A stretch of 64,000 nucleotides of DNA from assembly GCF_013364195.1 (NCBI RefSeq), contig NZ_CP054918.1, positions 4,453,001 to 4,517,000 of the forward strand. Direction: 5' to 3'. Position numbers and translations under genes: made by a program. Below, piece after piece: positions 52,072 through 60,655 of this stretch (positions are counted from its first letter, which is position 1; each line of letters begins with the position of its first letter). This stretch comes from Streptomyces sp. NA04227 (GTDB lineage Bacteria > Actinomycetota > Actinomycetes > Streptomycetales > Streptomycetaceae). The notes beneath the pieces were generated by a model, which was not told the origin of the DNA, did no database searches, and saw only the letters and a program-made list of their open reading frames with translations.

Positions 52072-52569
52072 GTGGTGGACACCGACTGGAAGACCGACCT
52101 GCGGCAGCGCGGATACCGGCTGACCCCGCAGCGCCAGCTCGTGCTGGAGGCCGTCGACCACCTGGAGCACGCGACGCCGGACGACATCCTCGTCGAGGTG
52201 CGCAGGACGGCCTCGGCGGTCAACATCTCCACCGTGTACCGGACCCTGGAGCTCCTGGAGGAGCTGGGGCTGGTCTCGCACGCCCACCTCGGGCACGGGG
52301 CGCCCACGTACCACCTGGCGGACCGGCACCACCATCTGCACCTGGTCTGCCGGGACTGCTCGGACGTGATCGAGGCCGATGTGGGCGTGGCCGCCGAGTT
52401 CACCGACAAGCTGCGCGGGGCCTTCGGTTTCGACACCGATCTCAAGCACTTCGCGATCTTCGGGCGCTGTGCGCGGTGTACGGCGAAGTCGGCCGGTGGC
52501 GACCCGGTGGCGGGTACGGACCCCGCGGCGGGCGAGGACCCCATTCCGGCCAGTGGCGACGAGTCGTAG
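52072..52569 (+). CDS. nur: Nur, nickel-responsive Fur-family regulator
   Basis: 165 residues from the GTG at 52072. The DNA-binding helix and the metal ligands match the known Nur structure: His33, His70/His72 with His126, and His86/His88/His90 (sequence HLADRHHHLHLVCRDC). The CxxC pairs CRDC and CARC bind structural zinc. Nickel-Nur represses nickel uptake and the iron SOD gene. A TACACT -10 hexamer is 6 nt from the start codon and no ribosome binding site is seen, so the mRNA is probably leaderless. The C-terminal 22 residues are Gly/Ala/Asp/Pro-rich. Confidence 0.95.
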   Translation: MVDTDWKTDLRQRGYRLTPQRQLVLEAVDHLEHATPDDILVEVRRTASAVNISTVYRTLELLEELGLVSHAHLGHGAPTYHLADRHHHLHLVCRDCSDVIEADVGVAAEFTDKLRGAFGFDTDLKHFAIFGRCARCTAKSAGGDPVAGTDPAAGEDPIPASGDES

Positions 52570-52578
52570 GCTGGCGGG

Positions 52579-53550
52579 GTGGATATGAAGAGCCCTCTGC
52601 TCAGCCTGCCCGGTGCGGTACCCGGTGAAGGCGCCGACGAAGGTGTCGCCGCGCACTACGGCGATCTGTTCCGCGAGCAGCGTGAGCTGGCCGCCGGGAA
52701 CGGGTTCGTCGACCTCTCGCACCGCGGAGTGGTCAGCGTCTCCGGCGACGACCGGCTGAGCTGGCTGCACCTGCTGCTCACCCAGCACGTCAGCGACCTG
52801 CTGCCCGGCCGGGCGACCGAGGCGCTGATCCTGTCCGCGAACGGGCACATCGAGCACGCGCTCTACCTCGTCGACGACGGCGAGCGGGTGTGGATGCACA
52901 TCGAGCCGGGCACCCAGGAGGCGCTGATCGCCTATCTGGAGTCGATGAAGTTCTTCTACCGGGTCGAAGTCGCCGACCGTACGGACGAGTTCGCGGTGGT
53001 CCAGCTGCCTGCCGGCTCCATCGTCGAGGCCCCGGCGGGGACGGTCGTACGCGAGACCGCGTACGGGCGCGACCTGTTCCTGCCGCGTGCGGAGCTGGAG
53101 TCGTTCGCTGCCGCGCACGGACCGGCCGCCGGGCTGCTCGCGCACGAGGCGCTGCGGGTCGAGGCGCACCGCCCGCGGCTCGGCTTCGAGACCGACCACC
53201 GCACCATCCCGCACGAACTGGGCTGGCTGGACACGGCCGTTCACCTCCAGAAGGGCTGCTACCGGGGGCAGGAGACCGTCGCCCGGGTGCACAACCTCGG
53301 CAAGCCGCCGCGCCGTCTGGTCTTTCTCCACCTGGACGGCAGCGAGGTCCATCTGCCGCCGCACGGCGCCGAGATCCGTCTCGCCGCCGACGGCCCCGAC
53401 GGCCGCAAGCTCGGCTTCGTCACCACCTCGGTACGCCACCACGAGCTGGGCCCGATCGCCCTCGCCCTGGTCAAGCGCAACGTTCCCCTCGACGCGGAAC
53501 TCCTCGCGGAGAACACGGCCGCGGCACAGGAAGTCGTCGTCGAGCCCTGA
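52579..53550 (+). CDS. ygfZ: YgfZ/GcvT-like folate-binding protein (Fe-S cluster maintenance)
   Basis: 323 residues from the GTG at 52579 (or the ATG at 52585). The YgfZ signature is present: KGCYRGQETVARVHNLGKPP, with the conserved Cys. GcvT-type folding covers about 30-320. It binds tetrahydrofolate and helps Fe-S enzymes such as MiaB. It starts 9 bp after nur. There is no good ribosome binding site, so it may be leaderless or coupled. The 3' end is duplicated across the stop codon. Confidence 0.93.
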   Translation: MDMKSPLLSLPGAVPGEGADEGVAAHYGDLFREQRELAAGNGFVDLSHRGVVSVSGDDRLSWLHLLLTQHVSDLLPGRATEALILSANGHIEHALYLVDDGERVWMHIEPGTQEALIAYLESMKFFYRVEVADRTDEFAVVQLPAGSIVEAPAGTVVRETAYGRDLFLPRAELESFAAAHGPAAGLLAHEALRVEAHRPRLGFETDHRTIPHELGWLDTAVHLQKGCYRGQETVARVHNLGKPPRRLVFLHLDGSEVHLPPHGAEIRLAADGPDGRKLGFVTTSVRHHELGPIALALVKRNVPLDAELLAENTAAAQEVVVEP

Positions 53551-53578
53551 GGGGCGTGCGCCGAGCCCTGAGGGGCGT
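53541..53578 (+). repeat. 21-bp duplication across the ygfZ stop codon
   Basis: The 17 bp at 53541-53557, containing the last codons and the TGA, recur exactly at 53562-53578 (period 21 bp), so a second, untranslated copy of the gene end lies downstream. Confidence 0.9.
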
Positions 53579-53611
53579 CGGCGGTACGTCGGCACGCGTC
53601 CCCCTGGATCC

Positions 53612-53642
53612 GGAACCCGGAATCCGGAATCTTCCGGGTTCC
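53612..53642 (+). terminator. 11-bp perfect hairpin after ygfZ
   Basis: GGAACCCGGAA (53612-53622) and TTCCGGGTTCC (53632-53642) pair over 11 bp with a 9-nt loop. Confidence 0.88.
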
Positions 53643-53790
53643 GTGGGCGCCCCGACTCCTTCATTCTTTACGCGCGAGTCTCACGAGTTGAGAACGCCGA
53701 AGATGCTGAGAGCGTCCGGTGCGGGGCGGGGCGGGAGTCGGCTGCACGGCTATGATCCACTCGCTTGTTCACGGGGGAATGAGGCGGGGG

Positions 53791-55593
53791 ATGGACGTGC
53801 GGGGAGAGATCCGTGCGGCCGCGATCGGGCCGTTTCGGCCGCTCGCGCCGCTGGGTCAGGGCGGGATGGGCCAGGTGCTGCTCGCGGCGGCGCCGGACGG
53901 CAGGCTCGTCGCGGTCAAGCTGGTGCACGAGGACCTGGCCGAGGACGAGGGGTTCCGGGAGCGTTTCCGGCGCGAGGTGGCGATCTCCCGCCAGGTCGCG
54001 GGGGTCTACACCGCGCCGGTGGTGGACGCGGACCCGCAGGCGCCGGTGCCCTGGCTGGCCTCCGCCTTCGTACCGGGGCCCTCCCTCGCGCGGGCGCTGG
54101 AGGTGACCGGTCCGCTGCCCGTGGAACCGGTGCGGCAGTTGGCCGCCGGGCTGGCGCAGGCGCTGGCCGAGGTGCACCGGGCCGGACTGGTGCACCGGGA
54201 CCTGAAGCCCTCGAACGTGCTGCTCGCCGAGGACGGCGTACGCGTCATCGACTTCGGTATCGCCCGGGCCGCGGAGGGCCAGACCAAGCTGACGCACACC
54301 GGGGCGATGGTCGGCTCGCCGTTGTTCATGGCGCCGGAACAGGTGCGGGGCGAGCCGCCGACCGCGGCCACCGATGTGTTCGCGCTCGGCTCGACCCTGG
54401 TCATGGCCAGTACCGGACGCTCGCCCTTCGAGGCCGGTTCCGTACCGGGAATCCTGTACAAGGTCGCCCACGAGGAGCCCCAACTCGACGGCGTGCCAGT
54501 GGAGTTGCTGCCGCTCGTCGAAGCCTGTCTGGCCCGGGACCCGGAAGCCCGGCCCACTCCCGCGGAACTCCTGGAGCGGATCGGGCCGGTGTCCTTGGGC
54601 GTTCGCCCCTGGCCGGGTGAGGTGTACCGGCTCCTCGACGAACAGCGCACCGAGATCGCCGGGTTGACCTCGGCAGCGGAGGCAGAGGCACAGGCGCGGG
54701 CACAGGCGGCGGAGGCAACACAGGGGATTGGAGCGGGACTTGGGTCTGTACCGGGGCTCGTACCCGGCCCCGGACCGGTCCCGCCGCCCCCCGCCGTGCC
54801 ACCCGCCGTACCCGCTTCGGAAGTCGCGTCGTCCGCCGGGCATCCCCGGCGCGGTGGCCGGTTCGCGGCGATCGCCACCGTCGCCGTGGTGGCGGCCGTC
54901 GCCCTGCTGCTCGTCCTGCTCGAACCGTGGGCGGGCAACGGCGACGACGCCAACGACCGGGCGGACCGGGGCGTACAGGAGGGGCAGTCGGCGGGGCCGA
55001 GCGGTTCGCCCACCGGTGAACCGTCCGGCGGATCGTCCGCGGCACCCGAGGGGCCCGCCCCCGAGGAGAGCGTTCCCACGCCCGGGACCACACCGCTGTC
55101 GAAGGTCCCCGACCGCTACGGCCGCGACCTGCCCGAGTGCAAGGGGGTGAACGCCAACCTTCCGGTCACCGCCCCGGACGGCTTCGGGCCGCCGGCCGGG
55201 AACGGCCTCTCCGACCAGGACGTGGGCGGCCAGAAGCACCGCGAGAGCATGTGCGTCTGGGACAGCCGGGTGGGCGACAAGCTGTACGTGGTCTGGTACT
55301 CGTACGCCTCCGTGCCGGGCGGCGCCACCGGCGCCGAGCAGGCAAAGGAGAACTACGAGACCTTCTACCAGACGGACGGAACGGCCGAAGGGCGCCTGAA
55401 GGACCCCGGGTTCGCCGAGGAGGGGTTCGAGGCCGGGGCCGGTGTCGGTGACACCAACTGCGTGTCCCACTACCGGGACGTGAACATGCGCATGTTCGTC
55501 TCGGTGCACGGCAACACCTATCCGCCCGGCAAGTGCGAGGCCGTCGCCACCGCGCTCGCCGAGTCCGCGATGGCGGCGGTGAAGCGCACATGA
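53791..55593 (+). CDS. transmembrane Ser/Thr protein kinase 1
   Basis: 600 residues from the ATG at 53791 with GAGG at 6 nt. The kinase domain (about 13-270) has the Gly loop GQGGMGQVL, Lys43 (AVKLVHED), HRDLKPSN (Asp137), DFGIARA and MAPEQ. A Pro/Ala-rich linker follows, then one TM segment at about 358-377, and an extracellular domain of about 220 residues with four Cys (CKGV, CVWD, NCVS, KCEA). No PASTA domain. The outer domain may sense an extracellular ligand. The stop overlaps the start of the second kinase (ATGA). Confidence 0.94.
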   Translation: MDVRGEIRAAAIGPFRPLAPLGQGGMGQVLLAAAPDGRLVAVKLVHEDLAEDEGFRERFRREVAISRQVAGVYTAPVVDADPQAPVPWLASAFVPGPSLARALEVTGPLPVEPVRQLAAGLAQALAEVHRAGLVHRDLKPSNVLLAEDGVRVIDFGIARAAEGQTKLTHTGAMVGSPLFMAPEQVRGEPPTAATDVFALGSTLVMASTGRSPFEAGSVPGILYKVAHEEPQLDGVPVELLPLVEACLARDPEARPTPAELLERIGPVSLGVRPWPGEVYRLLDEQRTEIAGLTSAAEAEAQARAQAAEATQGIGAGLGSVPGLVPGPGPVPPPPAVPPAVPASEVASSAGHPRRGGRFAAIATVAVVAAVALLLVLLEPWAGNGDDANDRADRGVQEGQSAGPSGSPTGEPSGGSSAAPEGPAPEESVPTPGTTPLSKVPDRYGRDLPECKGVNANLPVTAPDGFGPPAGNGLSDQDVGGQKHRESMCVWDSRVGDKLYVVWYSYASVPGGATGAEQAKENYETFYQTDGTAEGRLKDPGFAEEGFEAGAGVGDTNCVSHYRDVNMRMFVSVHGNTYPPGKCEAVATALAESAMAAVKRT

Positions 55594-57425
55594 GGCCGCT
55601 GCGTACCTCGGACCCGGCGACGGTGGGGCCCTACCGGCTGCTCGCGGAGATCGGCCGGGGCGGGATGGGCCGGGTGCTGCTCGCGGCGGCGCCCGACGGG
55701 CGGCTGCTCGCCGTCAAACAGGTGCATGCCAGGTTCGCCGCCGACGAGGGCTTCCGGGCCCGGTTCCGGCGCGAGGTCGCGGCCACCCGTAAGGTCTCCG
55801 GCGCCTTTACGGCGGCGGTGCTCGACGCCGACGCGGACGCCGAACGGCCTTGGCTGGCCTCGGTGTTCGTGTCCGGGCCCGCGCTCGGCGGCGCCGTGGA
55901 GCAGTCCGGTCCGCTGCCCGTGGAGGCGGTACGACGGCTGGCCGCGGGACTGGCGGCGGCGCTCACCGAGATCCACCGGGTGGGCCTGATCCACCGGGAC
56001 CTCAAGCCGGAGAACGTGCTGCTCGCCGAGGACGGCGTACGCGTCATCGACTTCGGTATCGCCCGCGCCGCCGAAAGCGCCGACGCCACCGGACTGACCG
56101 GAACCGGCTGGGTGGTCGGCTCGCCCGCCTTCATGTCGCCCGAGCAGGCACAGGGCGAGGAGCCGACTCCCGCGAGCGATGTCTTCTCACTCGGCGCGGT
56201 ACTGGCCATGGCGGCCACCGGCGCCAGCCCCTTCGAGGGCACCTCGGTGCCGCAGACCCTCTACCAGGTCGTCCACTCCGAGCCCGAACTCTCCGCCGTA
56301 CCAGCGGAGTTGCTCCCGGTCATCGAGCCTTGCCTGGCCAAGGACCCCGGCGCGCGTCCGGCTCCGGCGGAGGTGCTCGCCCTGGTCGGCGCTCTTGCGC
56401 CACGGCAGCACCCCTGGCCGGAGTCCGTGCATCGGATGATCTCCGGGCGGCAGGCCGAGATCGATGGGTTGTCGGGGCGGTCAGGGGAGGCGGGTGCGGC
56501 AGGTGGGCCGGGCGGGACAGGCGGGATCGGTGAGACGCTCGGCCTCCGGCCCGCGTCAATGACCCCGACCCCGACTGCTCTCGCGACCGCGTTCGTCGCC
56601 GAGCACGAGCAGGCGACCGTGAGCGCGCCCGCCGCACCCGGCACGGCGGTGCTCACCCAGCTGTCCGGCTCCTCCCCGTCCTTCCCGTCGTCCCCGTCGT
56701 CCCCGTCGAGTACGGGCCGGAGGCGAAGTGCCCGATGTACGGCGGCACTTGTGGCCCTCGGACTCGTCCTGGTGGCGGGCGCCGGGGTGGGCGTCTACGC
56801 GGCGACGGCGGACAGCGGGTCCGGCGAACCGCGCGCCGGGGCGTCCGCGCCGGGCGAGCACGATGCCGGGCCCGCGGCCGACCAGCAGCCCGAGGACGAG
56901 AATCTCTCAGACCAGCATCCCGCCGACCAGCAGACCGAGTCCCCGTCGACGACGCCCGACAAGTACTCGATGGCACCGGTGTGCGCGGAGGCCGCGCCCC
57001 AACTCCCGCTGCCCGAGCGGGACAAGAGCCGGGACCGCTACAACGAGCTCTCGCAGGGCGCCAACACCACCTGCGGCTGGGCGGAGCCCGGCGTTTACTC
57101 GGCGGACGCGGTGGTCAGCTGGGAACTCAACCGCACGGTCCGGGGCAGTACGGACAGCGGCACCGAAACCCAGCGCGCGCGGTTCCGCGACCTCGCCGAG
57201 GGTGAACGGCCGGAAAAGGGGCTCGACTTCGGTGACGAGGCCTTCTGGGACCAGCCCGACGCCTCGGACTCCTACGGGTCGGATTTCACCTGCGACCTGA
57301 CCGTGCGCGACGGGAACCTACGGGTGAGCGTGGGCCTCGGCGGCGAGACGTTCCCCGCGGGTGACTGCGAGGGGCGCGCCGAGGAGATCGCCCGTGCGGC
57401 GCTGAAAGCCATGCCGCGAGGGTGA
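55590..57425 (+). CDS. transmembrane Ser/Thr protein kinase 2
   Basis: 611 residues; the ATG at 55590 overlaps the previous stop by 4 nt. The kinase domain is like kinase 1: GRGGMGRVL, Lys43, HRDLKPEN (Asp137), DFGIARA, FMSPEQ. A Gly/Ser/Thr-rich linker (about 300-380, with PSSPSSPSS repeats) leads to a TM segment at about 383-404, and a 200-residue extracellular part with four Cys and no recognised domain. The two kinases share about the same architecture, so they probably arose by tandem duplication; the outer domains have diverged most. Confidence 0.94.
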   Translation: MRPLRTSDPATVGPYRLLAEIGRGGMGRVLLAAAPDGRLLAVKQVHARFAADEGFRARFRREVAATRKVSGAFTAAVLDADADAERPWLASVFVSGPALGGAVEQSGPLPVEAVRRLAAGLAAALTEIHRVGLIHRDLKPENVLLAEDGVRVIDFGIARAAESADATGLTGTGWVVGSPAFMSPEQAQGEEPTPASDVFSLGAVLAMAATGASPFEGTSVPQTLYQVVHSEPELSAVPAELLPVIEPCLAKDPGARPAPAEVLALVGALAPRQHPWPESVHRMISGRQAEIDGLSGRSGEAGAAGGPGGTGGIGETLGLRPASMTPTPTALATAFVAEHEQATVSAPAAPGTAVLTQLSGSSPSFPSSPSSPSSTGRRRSARCTAALVALGLVLVAGAGVGVYAATADSGSGEPRAGASAPGEHDAGPAADQQPEDENLSDQHPADQQTESPSTTPDKYSMAPVCAEAAPQLPLPERDKSRDRYNELSQGANTTCGWAEPGVYSADAVVSWELNRTVRGSTDSGTETQRARFRDLAEGERPEKGLDFGDEAFWDQPDASDSYGSDFTCDLTVRDGNLRVSVGLGGETFPAGDCEGRAEEIARAALKAMPRG

Positions 57426-57457
57426 GTTGGGGCTCGCCCCCTCGGATCCCGCCGCCG

Positions 57458-57895
57458 TCAGATCTCGACGAGCACCGTGAACGGGCCGTCGTTGGTGAGC
57501 GAGACGCGCATCTGCGCGCCGAAGCGGCCGGTCTCCACCGAGGCGCCCAGGGCGCGGAGTTGGGCCACCACCTCGTCGACCAGGGGCTCGGCCACCGGGC
57601 CGGGGGCGGCGGCGTTCCAGGTGGGGCGGCGGCCCTTGCGGGCGTCGCCGTAGAGGGTGAACTGGCTGATCACCAGGAGGCCCGCGCCCGTGTCCGAGCA
57701 GGAACGCTCGTCCTTCAGGATGCGAAGCGACCAGAGTTTGCGGGCCAGTTGGGCCGCCTTCTCCTTGGTGTCCTCGTGTGTGACGCCGACCAGGACGCAC
57801 AGGCCCTCGCCCTTGATCTCTCCGGTGGTGACCGGTCCGTCCGCGCCGTCCACGACGACGCTCGCCCCGTCCACCCGCTGTACCACTGCACGCAT
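57458..57895 (-). CDS. dtd: D-aminoacyl-tRNA deacylase
   Basis: 145 residues from the ATG at 57895 ([15 protein letters not shown]), the standard Dtd start. The active-site motif [15 protein letters not shown] and the later [12 protein letters not shown] loop (Gly-cisPro) are intact. It removes D-amino acids mischarged on tRNA. Upstream GGGGG is only 2 nt from this ATG; ATGs 9 and 12 nt further up are alternatives. It is convergent with the kinase pair and divergent from rsiG. Confidence 0.96.
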   Translation of the reverse strand: MRAVVQRVDGASVVVDGADGPVTTGEIKGEGLCVLVGVTHEDTKEKAAQLARKLWSLRILKDERSCSDTGAGLLVISQFTLYGDARKGRRPTWNAAAPGPVAEPLVDEVVAQLRALGASVETGRFGAQMRVSLTNDGPFTVLVEI

Positions 57896-58146
57896 GGCCC
57901 CCATCATGCCGTGCGCCCCCGCCCGCTCCCCGTACGCGTCCCGTTGCCCCGGTAACCCCCGTACGGCGGCGTGGGCGGATGGACGGACGGCCATCCGGGG
58001 ATGATCCGGGTGACTCGGACACATGGGACCCACCCGGAGTGGCACCATGCACACACTCGGTGCCGAGGGCGCCGGGAGGGGACGGCTGCGGCCGGACCGC
58101 GCGGGCGGGCCGGGCAGCGGAGGCGAAGGCGGAGGCAGGGGCAGAG

Positions 58147-58932
58147 ATGAGCAGACCGACCACCGGGCAGCGCCCGGACGCGTGGGCGCGTCCGGTACCG
58201 GGATCGACAGCGGCATCGACACCGGCATCGACGCCGCAGCCACCGCGGCAGCGCACCGTGAGCCCCGCCGGGAGCGCGGCGGCGGCGAGTGTGACAGCGG
58301 CGAGTGCGGCGGGGCCCGCCGGGCCGGGCGCGGGGGAGGAGATGCTGCGGCCGGGCCATCCGCGTGCGCTGGAGCTGGCCGAGCTGCGGTCGCTGCGGCA
58401 GGAGGCACAGCGGGCGGAGGCCGACCTCAGCTACGTACGGCGGCTGCTCCAAGGCCGTATCGACATCCTCGGCGCGGAGCTGACCCGCCGGGCCTCGCCG
58501 TGCGGGCGGGAGTGGGCGCCCGCCGAGGCGGGTTTCTCCGGCCGTACGAGCGCGGGCGAGGGGACGAGTACGAGCGTGGGTGTGGGCATGGGCACGGGTG
58601 CGGCGGACCGGCTGCTGTCCGCGCGGCTCTCGCTGATCCTCGCGGACAAGGGGGCGCCGCAGCGGTCCTCCGCGCGGCATGTGCGGGTGGGCGCTCCGCA
58701 GGGCGAGGAGTACCGCAGGCTCGCGCACGAGACGCTGGACGAGGTGGGGCTCTCCGACCTCGGGGCCCGTACGGACGAGGAGCTGCGGGCGGCGCGCGGG
58801 CGGCTGCTGCGCTGTGAGCAGGAGGTCTCCGGGCGGCGCCAGGAGCTGCAGCGTACGGCGGACGAGTGCGGGGCGGAGATCACCCGCAGGTACCGTGAGG
58901 GGGAAGCCCAAGTAGACGACCTGCTTGCGTGA
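58147..58932 (+). CDS. rsiG: RsiG (AmfC), c-di-GMP-dependent anti-sigma factor of WhiG
   Basis: 261 residues from the ATG at 58147; an ATG at 58342 behind GGGGGAGGAG would give 196 residues. The RsiG signature E(X)3S(X)2R(X)3Q(X)3D occurs twice in exact form: E91-S95-R98-Q102-D106 and E224-S228-R231-Q235-D239. Each lies on a long helix of an antiparallel coiled coil; c-di-GMP binds between them and RsiG then traps WhiG. The region between the motifs has a Gly/Thr/Ser-rich stretch. The N-terminal 60 residues are Pro/Ala/Ser-rich and perhaps disordered. It blocks entry into sporulation when c-di-GMP is high. Confidence 0.93.
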   Translation: MSRPTTGQRPDAWARPVPGSTAASTPASTPQPPRQRTVSPAGSAAAASVTAASAAGPAGPGAGEEMLRPGHPRALELAELRSLRQEAQRAEADLSYVRRLLQGRIDILGAELTRRASPCGREWAPAEAGFSGRTSAGEGTSTSVGVGMGTGAADRLLSARLSLILADKGAPQRSSARHVRVGAPQGEEYRRLAHETLDEVGLSDLGARTDEELRAARGRLLRCEQEVSGRRQELQRTADECGAEITRRYREGEAQVDDLLA

Positions 58933-59010
58933 GCCGTACGGAGATCCCGGGCGGTGGTGCGCCGCGGGTCCCGCCCAGGACCTGTGGTCCCCCGACCGGA
59001 AAGGCCCACC

Positions 59011-60003
59011 ATGCCCCCGTCGTTCGCAGCAGGCAGCCTCGACGAGAACGCCGAGATATCCGGCCCGGCGCCGGTGCTCGCCGAGGTCGTCCGCTCCGGG
59101 TTCCTGGAGGGACGGCACCGCGGTTCCCTGGTCGTACTCGACGCCGGGGGCGAGGTCGAGTTCTCGCTCGGCAACCCGTCCGCGCCGGTCTTCCCGCGCT
59201 CGACGAACAAGCCGATGCAGGCGGCCGCCGTACTGCGGGCCGGGCTCGCCCTCGCGGGCGAGCGGCTGGCGCTGGCCGCCGCGAGCCACTCCGGGGAGGC
59301 CTTCCACCTCGAACTGGTCCGGCGGATGCTGGCCGAGCAGGGGCTGCGCGAGGACCAGCTCCAGTGCCCGCCCGATCTGCCGCTGGACCCTCAGGAGGCG
59401 GAGAACTACCTCGCCTCCGGCCAGGTGCGCGACCGCGTGGCCATGAACTGCTCGGGCAAGCACACCGCGATGCTCGCCGTCTGCCTCCAGGCGGGCTGGC
59501 CCACCGAGAACTACCTCGCCGAGGACCACCCGCTCCAGCTCCTGGTGCGCACCGTGATCGAGGAGGCGGCAGGTGAGCAGGTCACCGCGGTCGGCACCGA
59601 CGGCTGCGGCGCCCCGCTGATGGCGCTCTCGCTCACCGGCCTGGCCCGTTCGTACCGCCACTTCGTGAGCGCCGCCGACGGCTCGGCCGAGCGCCGGGTC
59701 GCCGACGCGATGCGGGCCCACCCCGAGTACGTGGCCGGCACCCGTCGCCCCGACACCTGGCTGATGCGCGCGCTGCCGGGCACGCTGTCCAAGATGGGCG
59801 CCGAGGCCGTACAGGTCGTGGCGCTGCCGGACGGCCGCGCCCTCGCCTTCAAGATCGACGACGGTTCACTTCGGGCACTCGGTCCGGTACTCGCGCGGGC
59901 GCTGCGGATCGCCGGGGTGGACGACCCGGTGCTGGAGCGGATCGGCCGGGCGCCGTTGCTGGGTGGCGGGGCCGAGGTGGGGGAGATTCGGGCGGCGTTC
60001 TGA
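59011..60003 (+). CDS. asparaginase II family protein
   Basis: 330 residues from the ATG at 59011 with GGAAAGG at 6 nt. Sequence marks of PF06089 are PRSTNKPMQAAAVLRAG, SHSGEAFHLELVRRML, MNCSGKHTAMLAVC and TDGCGAPLMALSLTGLA. It hydrolyses L-asparagine (or related amides) to aspartate and ammonia. It is 78 bp downstream of rsiG on the same strand. No signal peptide. Confidence 0.94.
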   Translation: MPPSFAAGSLDENAEISGPAPVLAEVVRSGFLEGRHRGSLVVLDAGGEVEFSLGNPSAPVFPRSTNKPMQAAAVLRAGLALAGERLALAAASHSGEAFHLELVRRMLAEQGLREDQLQCPPDLPLDPQEAENYLASGQVRDRVAMNCSGKHTAMLAVCLQAGWPTENYLAEDHPLQLLVRTVIEEAAGEQVTAVGTDGCGAPLMALSLTGLARSYRHFVSAADGSAERRVADAMRAHPEYVAGTRRPDTWLMRALPGTLSKMGAEAVQVVALPDGRALAFKIDDGSLRALGPVLARALRIAGVDDPVLERIGRAPLLGGGAEVGEIRAAF

Positions 60004-60111
60004 GGTGGCGCTCTGAGTTGCGGGCAGGGCAGATGTTGGCTGCGTGGTGCTGAGCCGGGCGGGCAGGGCGTCGAACCTGCGTCCCTCTGCGGACGGTGCC
60101 AGCAATCGAAG

Positions 60112-60152
60112 GGGCCCGTACGACTCGTGGGAGACCACGGGGGTACGGGCCC
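60112..60152. terminator. bidirectional terminator hairpin
   Basis: GGGCCCGTAC (60112-60121) and GTACGGGCCC (60143-60152) pair over 10 bp, extended by AAG/CTT after one bulge. It lies between the asparaginase stop (60003) and the leftward DUF6247 stop (60214). Confidence 0.85.
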
Positions 60153-60213
60153 TTGTTGTCGTTTTCGGCACCTGCTCTTTCCTCGGCGCCGAACGCGCAC
60201 TTCTACTTCCAAC

Positions 60214-60561
60214 TCACGTGCGCACCGCACGCATGGCCTCGTCCAGTACGGCGCTCAGCTCGCGCAGCGCTTCCTGTGCGACGACGGAATCCTCGTGCTC
60301 CAGGTGTTGCTCGGCATGGGTGTAGCGGGCGGACAGGTCCGGGCGGCGGGCGATCTCGATGTCTCTGGCCCAGCGGAGAATCCAGCCCCGAACGGGGCTC
60401 AGCGACTGCCACTCGACAGCCTTGGCGAAGGCGTCGTCCTTGGAGGCGCGCATTTCCTCTAGGCGCCCGGGCGCGACCACCGCCAGAGCGGCGCGCAGTG
60501 CCTCGGGGGTCTGCTCCGGGCGTGGAATCAGCTCATGCCCGTGGTCGCTCTGCGTGCTCAT
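60214..60561 (-). CDS. DUF6247-type protein (possible antitoxin-like)
   Basis: 115 residues from the ATG at 60561 with GAGAGGA at 6 nt. The helical sequence EALRAALAVVAPGRLEEMRA followed by LSPVRGWILRWARDIEIARR is the DUF6247 pattern of streptomycetes. Many members lie next to RelE/mRNA-interferase-like toxins, but no toxin gene is adjacent here. Function unknown. Divergent from the Eis-like gene. Confidence 0.8.
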   Translation of the reverse strand: MSTQSDHGHELIPRPEQTPEALRAALAVVAPGRLEEMRASKDDAFAKAVEWQSLSPVRGWILRWARDIEIARRPDLSARYTHAEQHLEHEDSVVAQEALRELSAVLDEAMRAVRT

Positions 60562-60655
60562 GATGTCCTCTCGGGTGCCCGGTCACGTTCTGCGTGTCTG
60601 TTGGCCGCCGGAAATTCGTGCGACAGGCAGGCGGGGCCCCGCTTAGCGTGGCCGC

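Noticed and set aside
60055..60110. tRNA-like sequence (minus strand, GCAGGTTCGACG)
   Set aside because: It has a T-arm-like motif but no acceptor stem, D-arm or anticodon arm that pairs, so it is not a tRNA gene. It might be a worn tRNA fragment, but the evidence is too thin.
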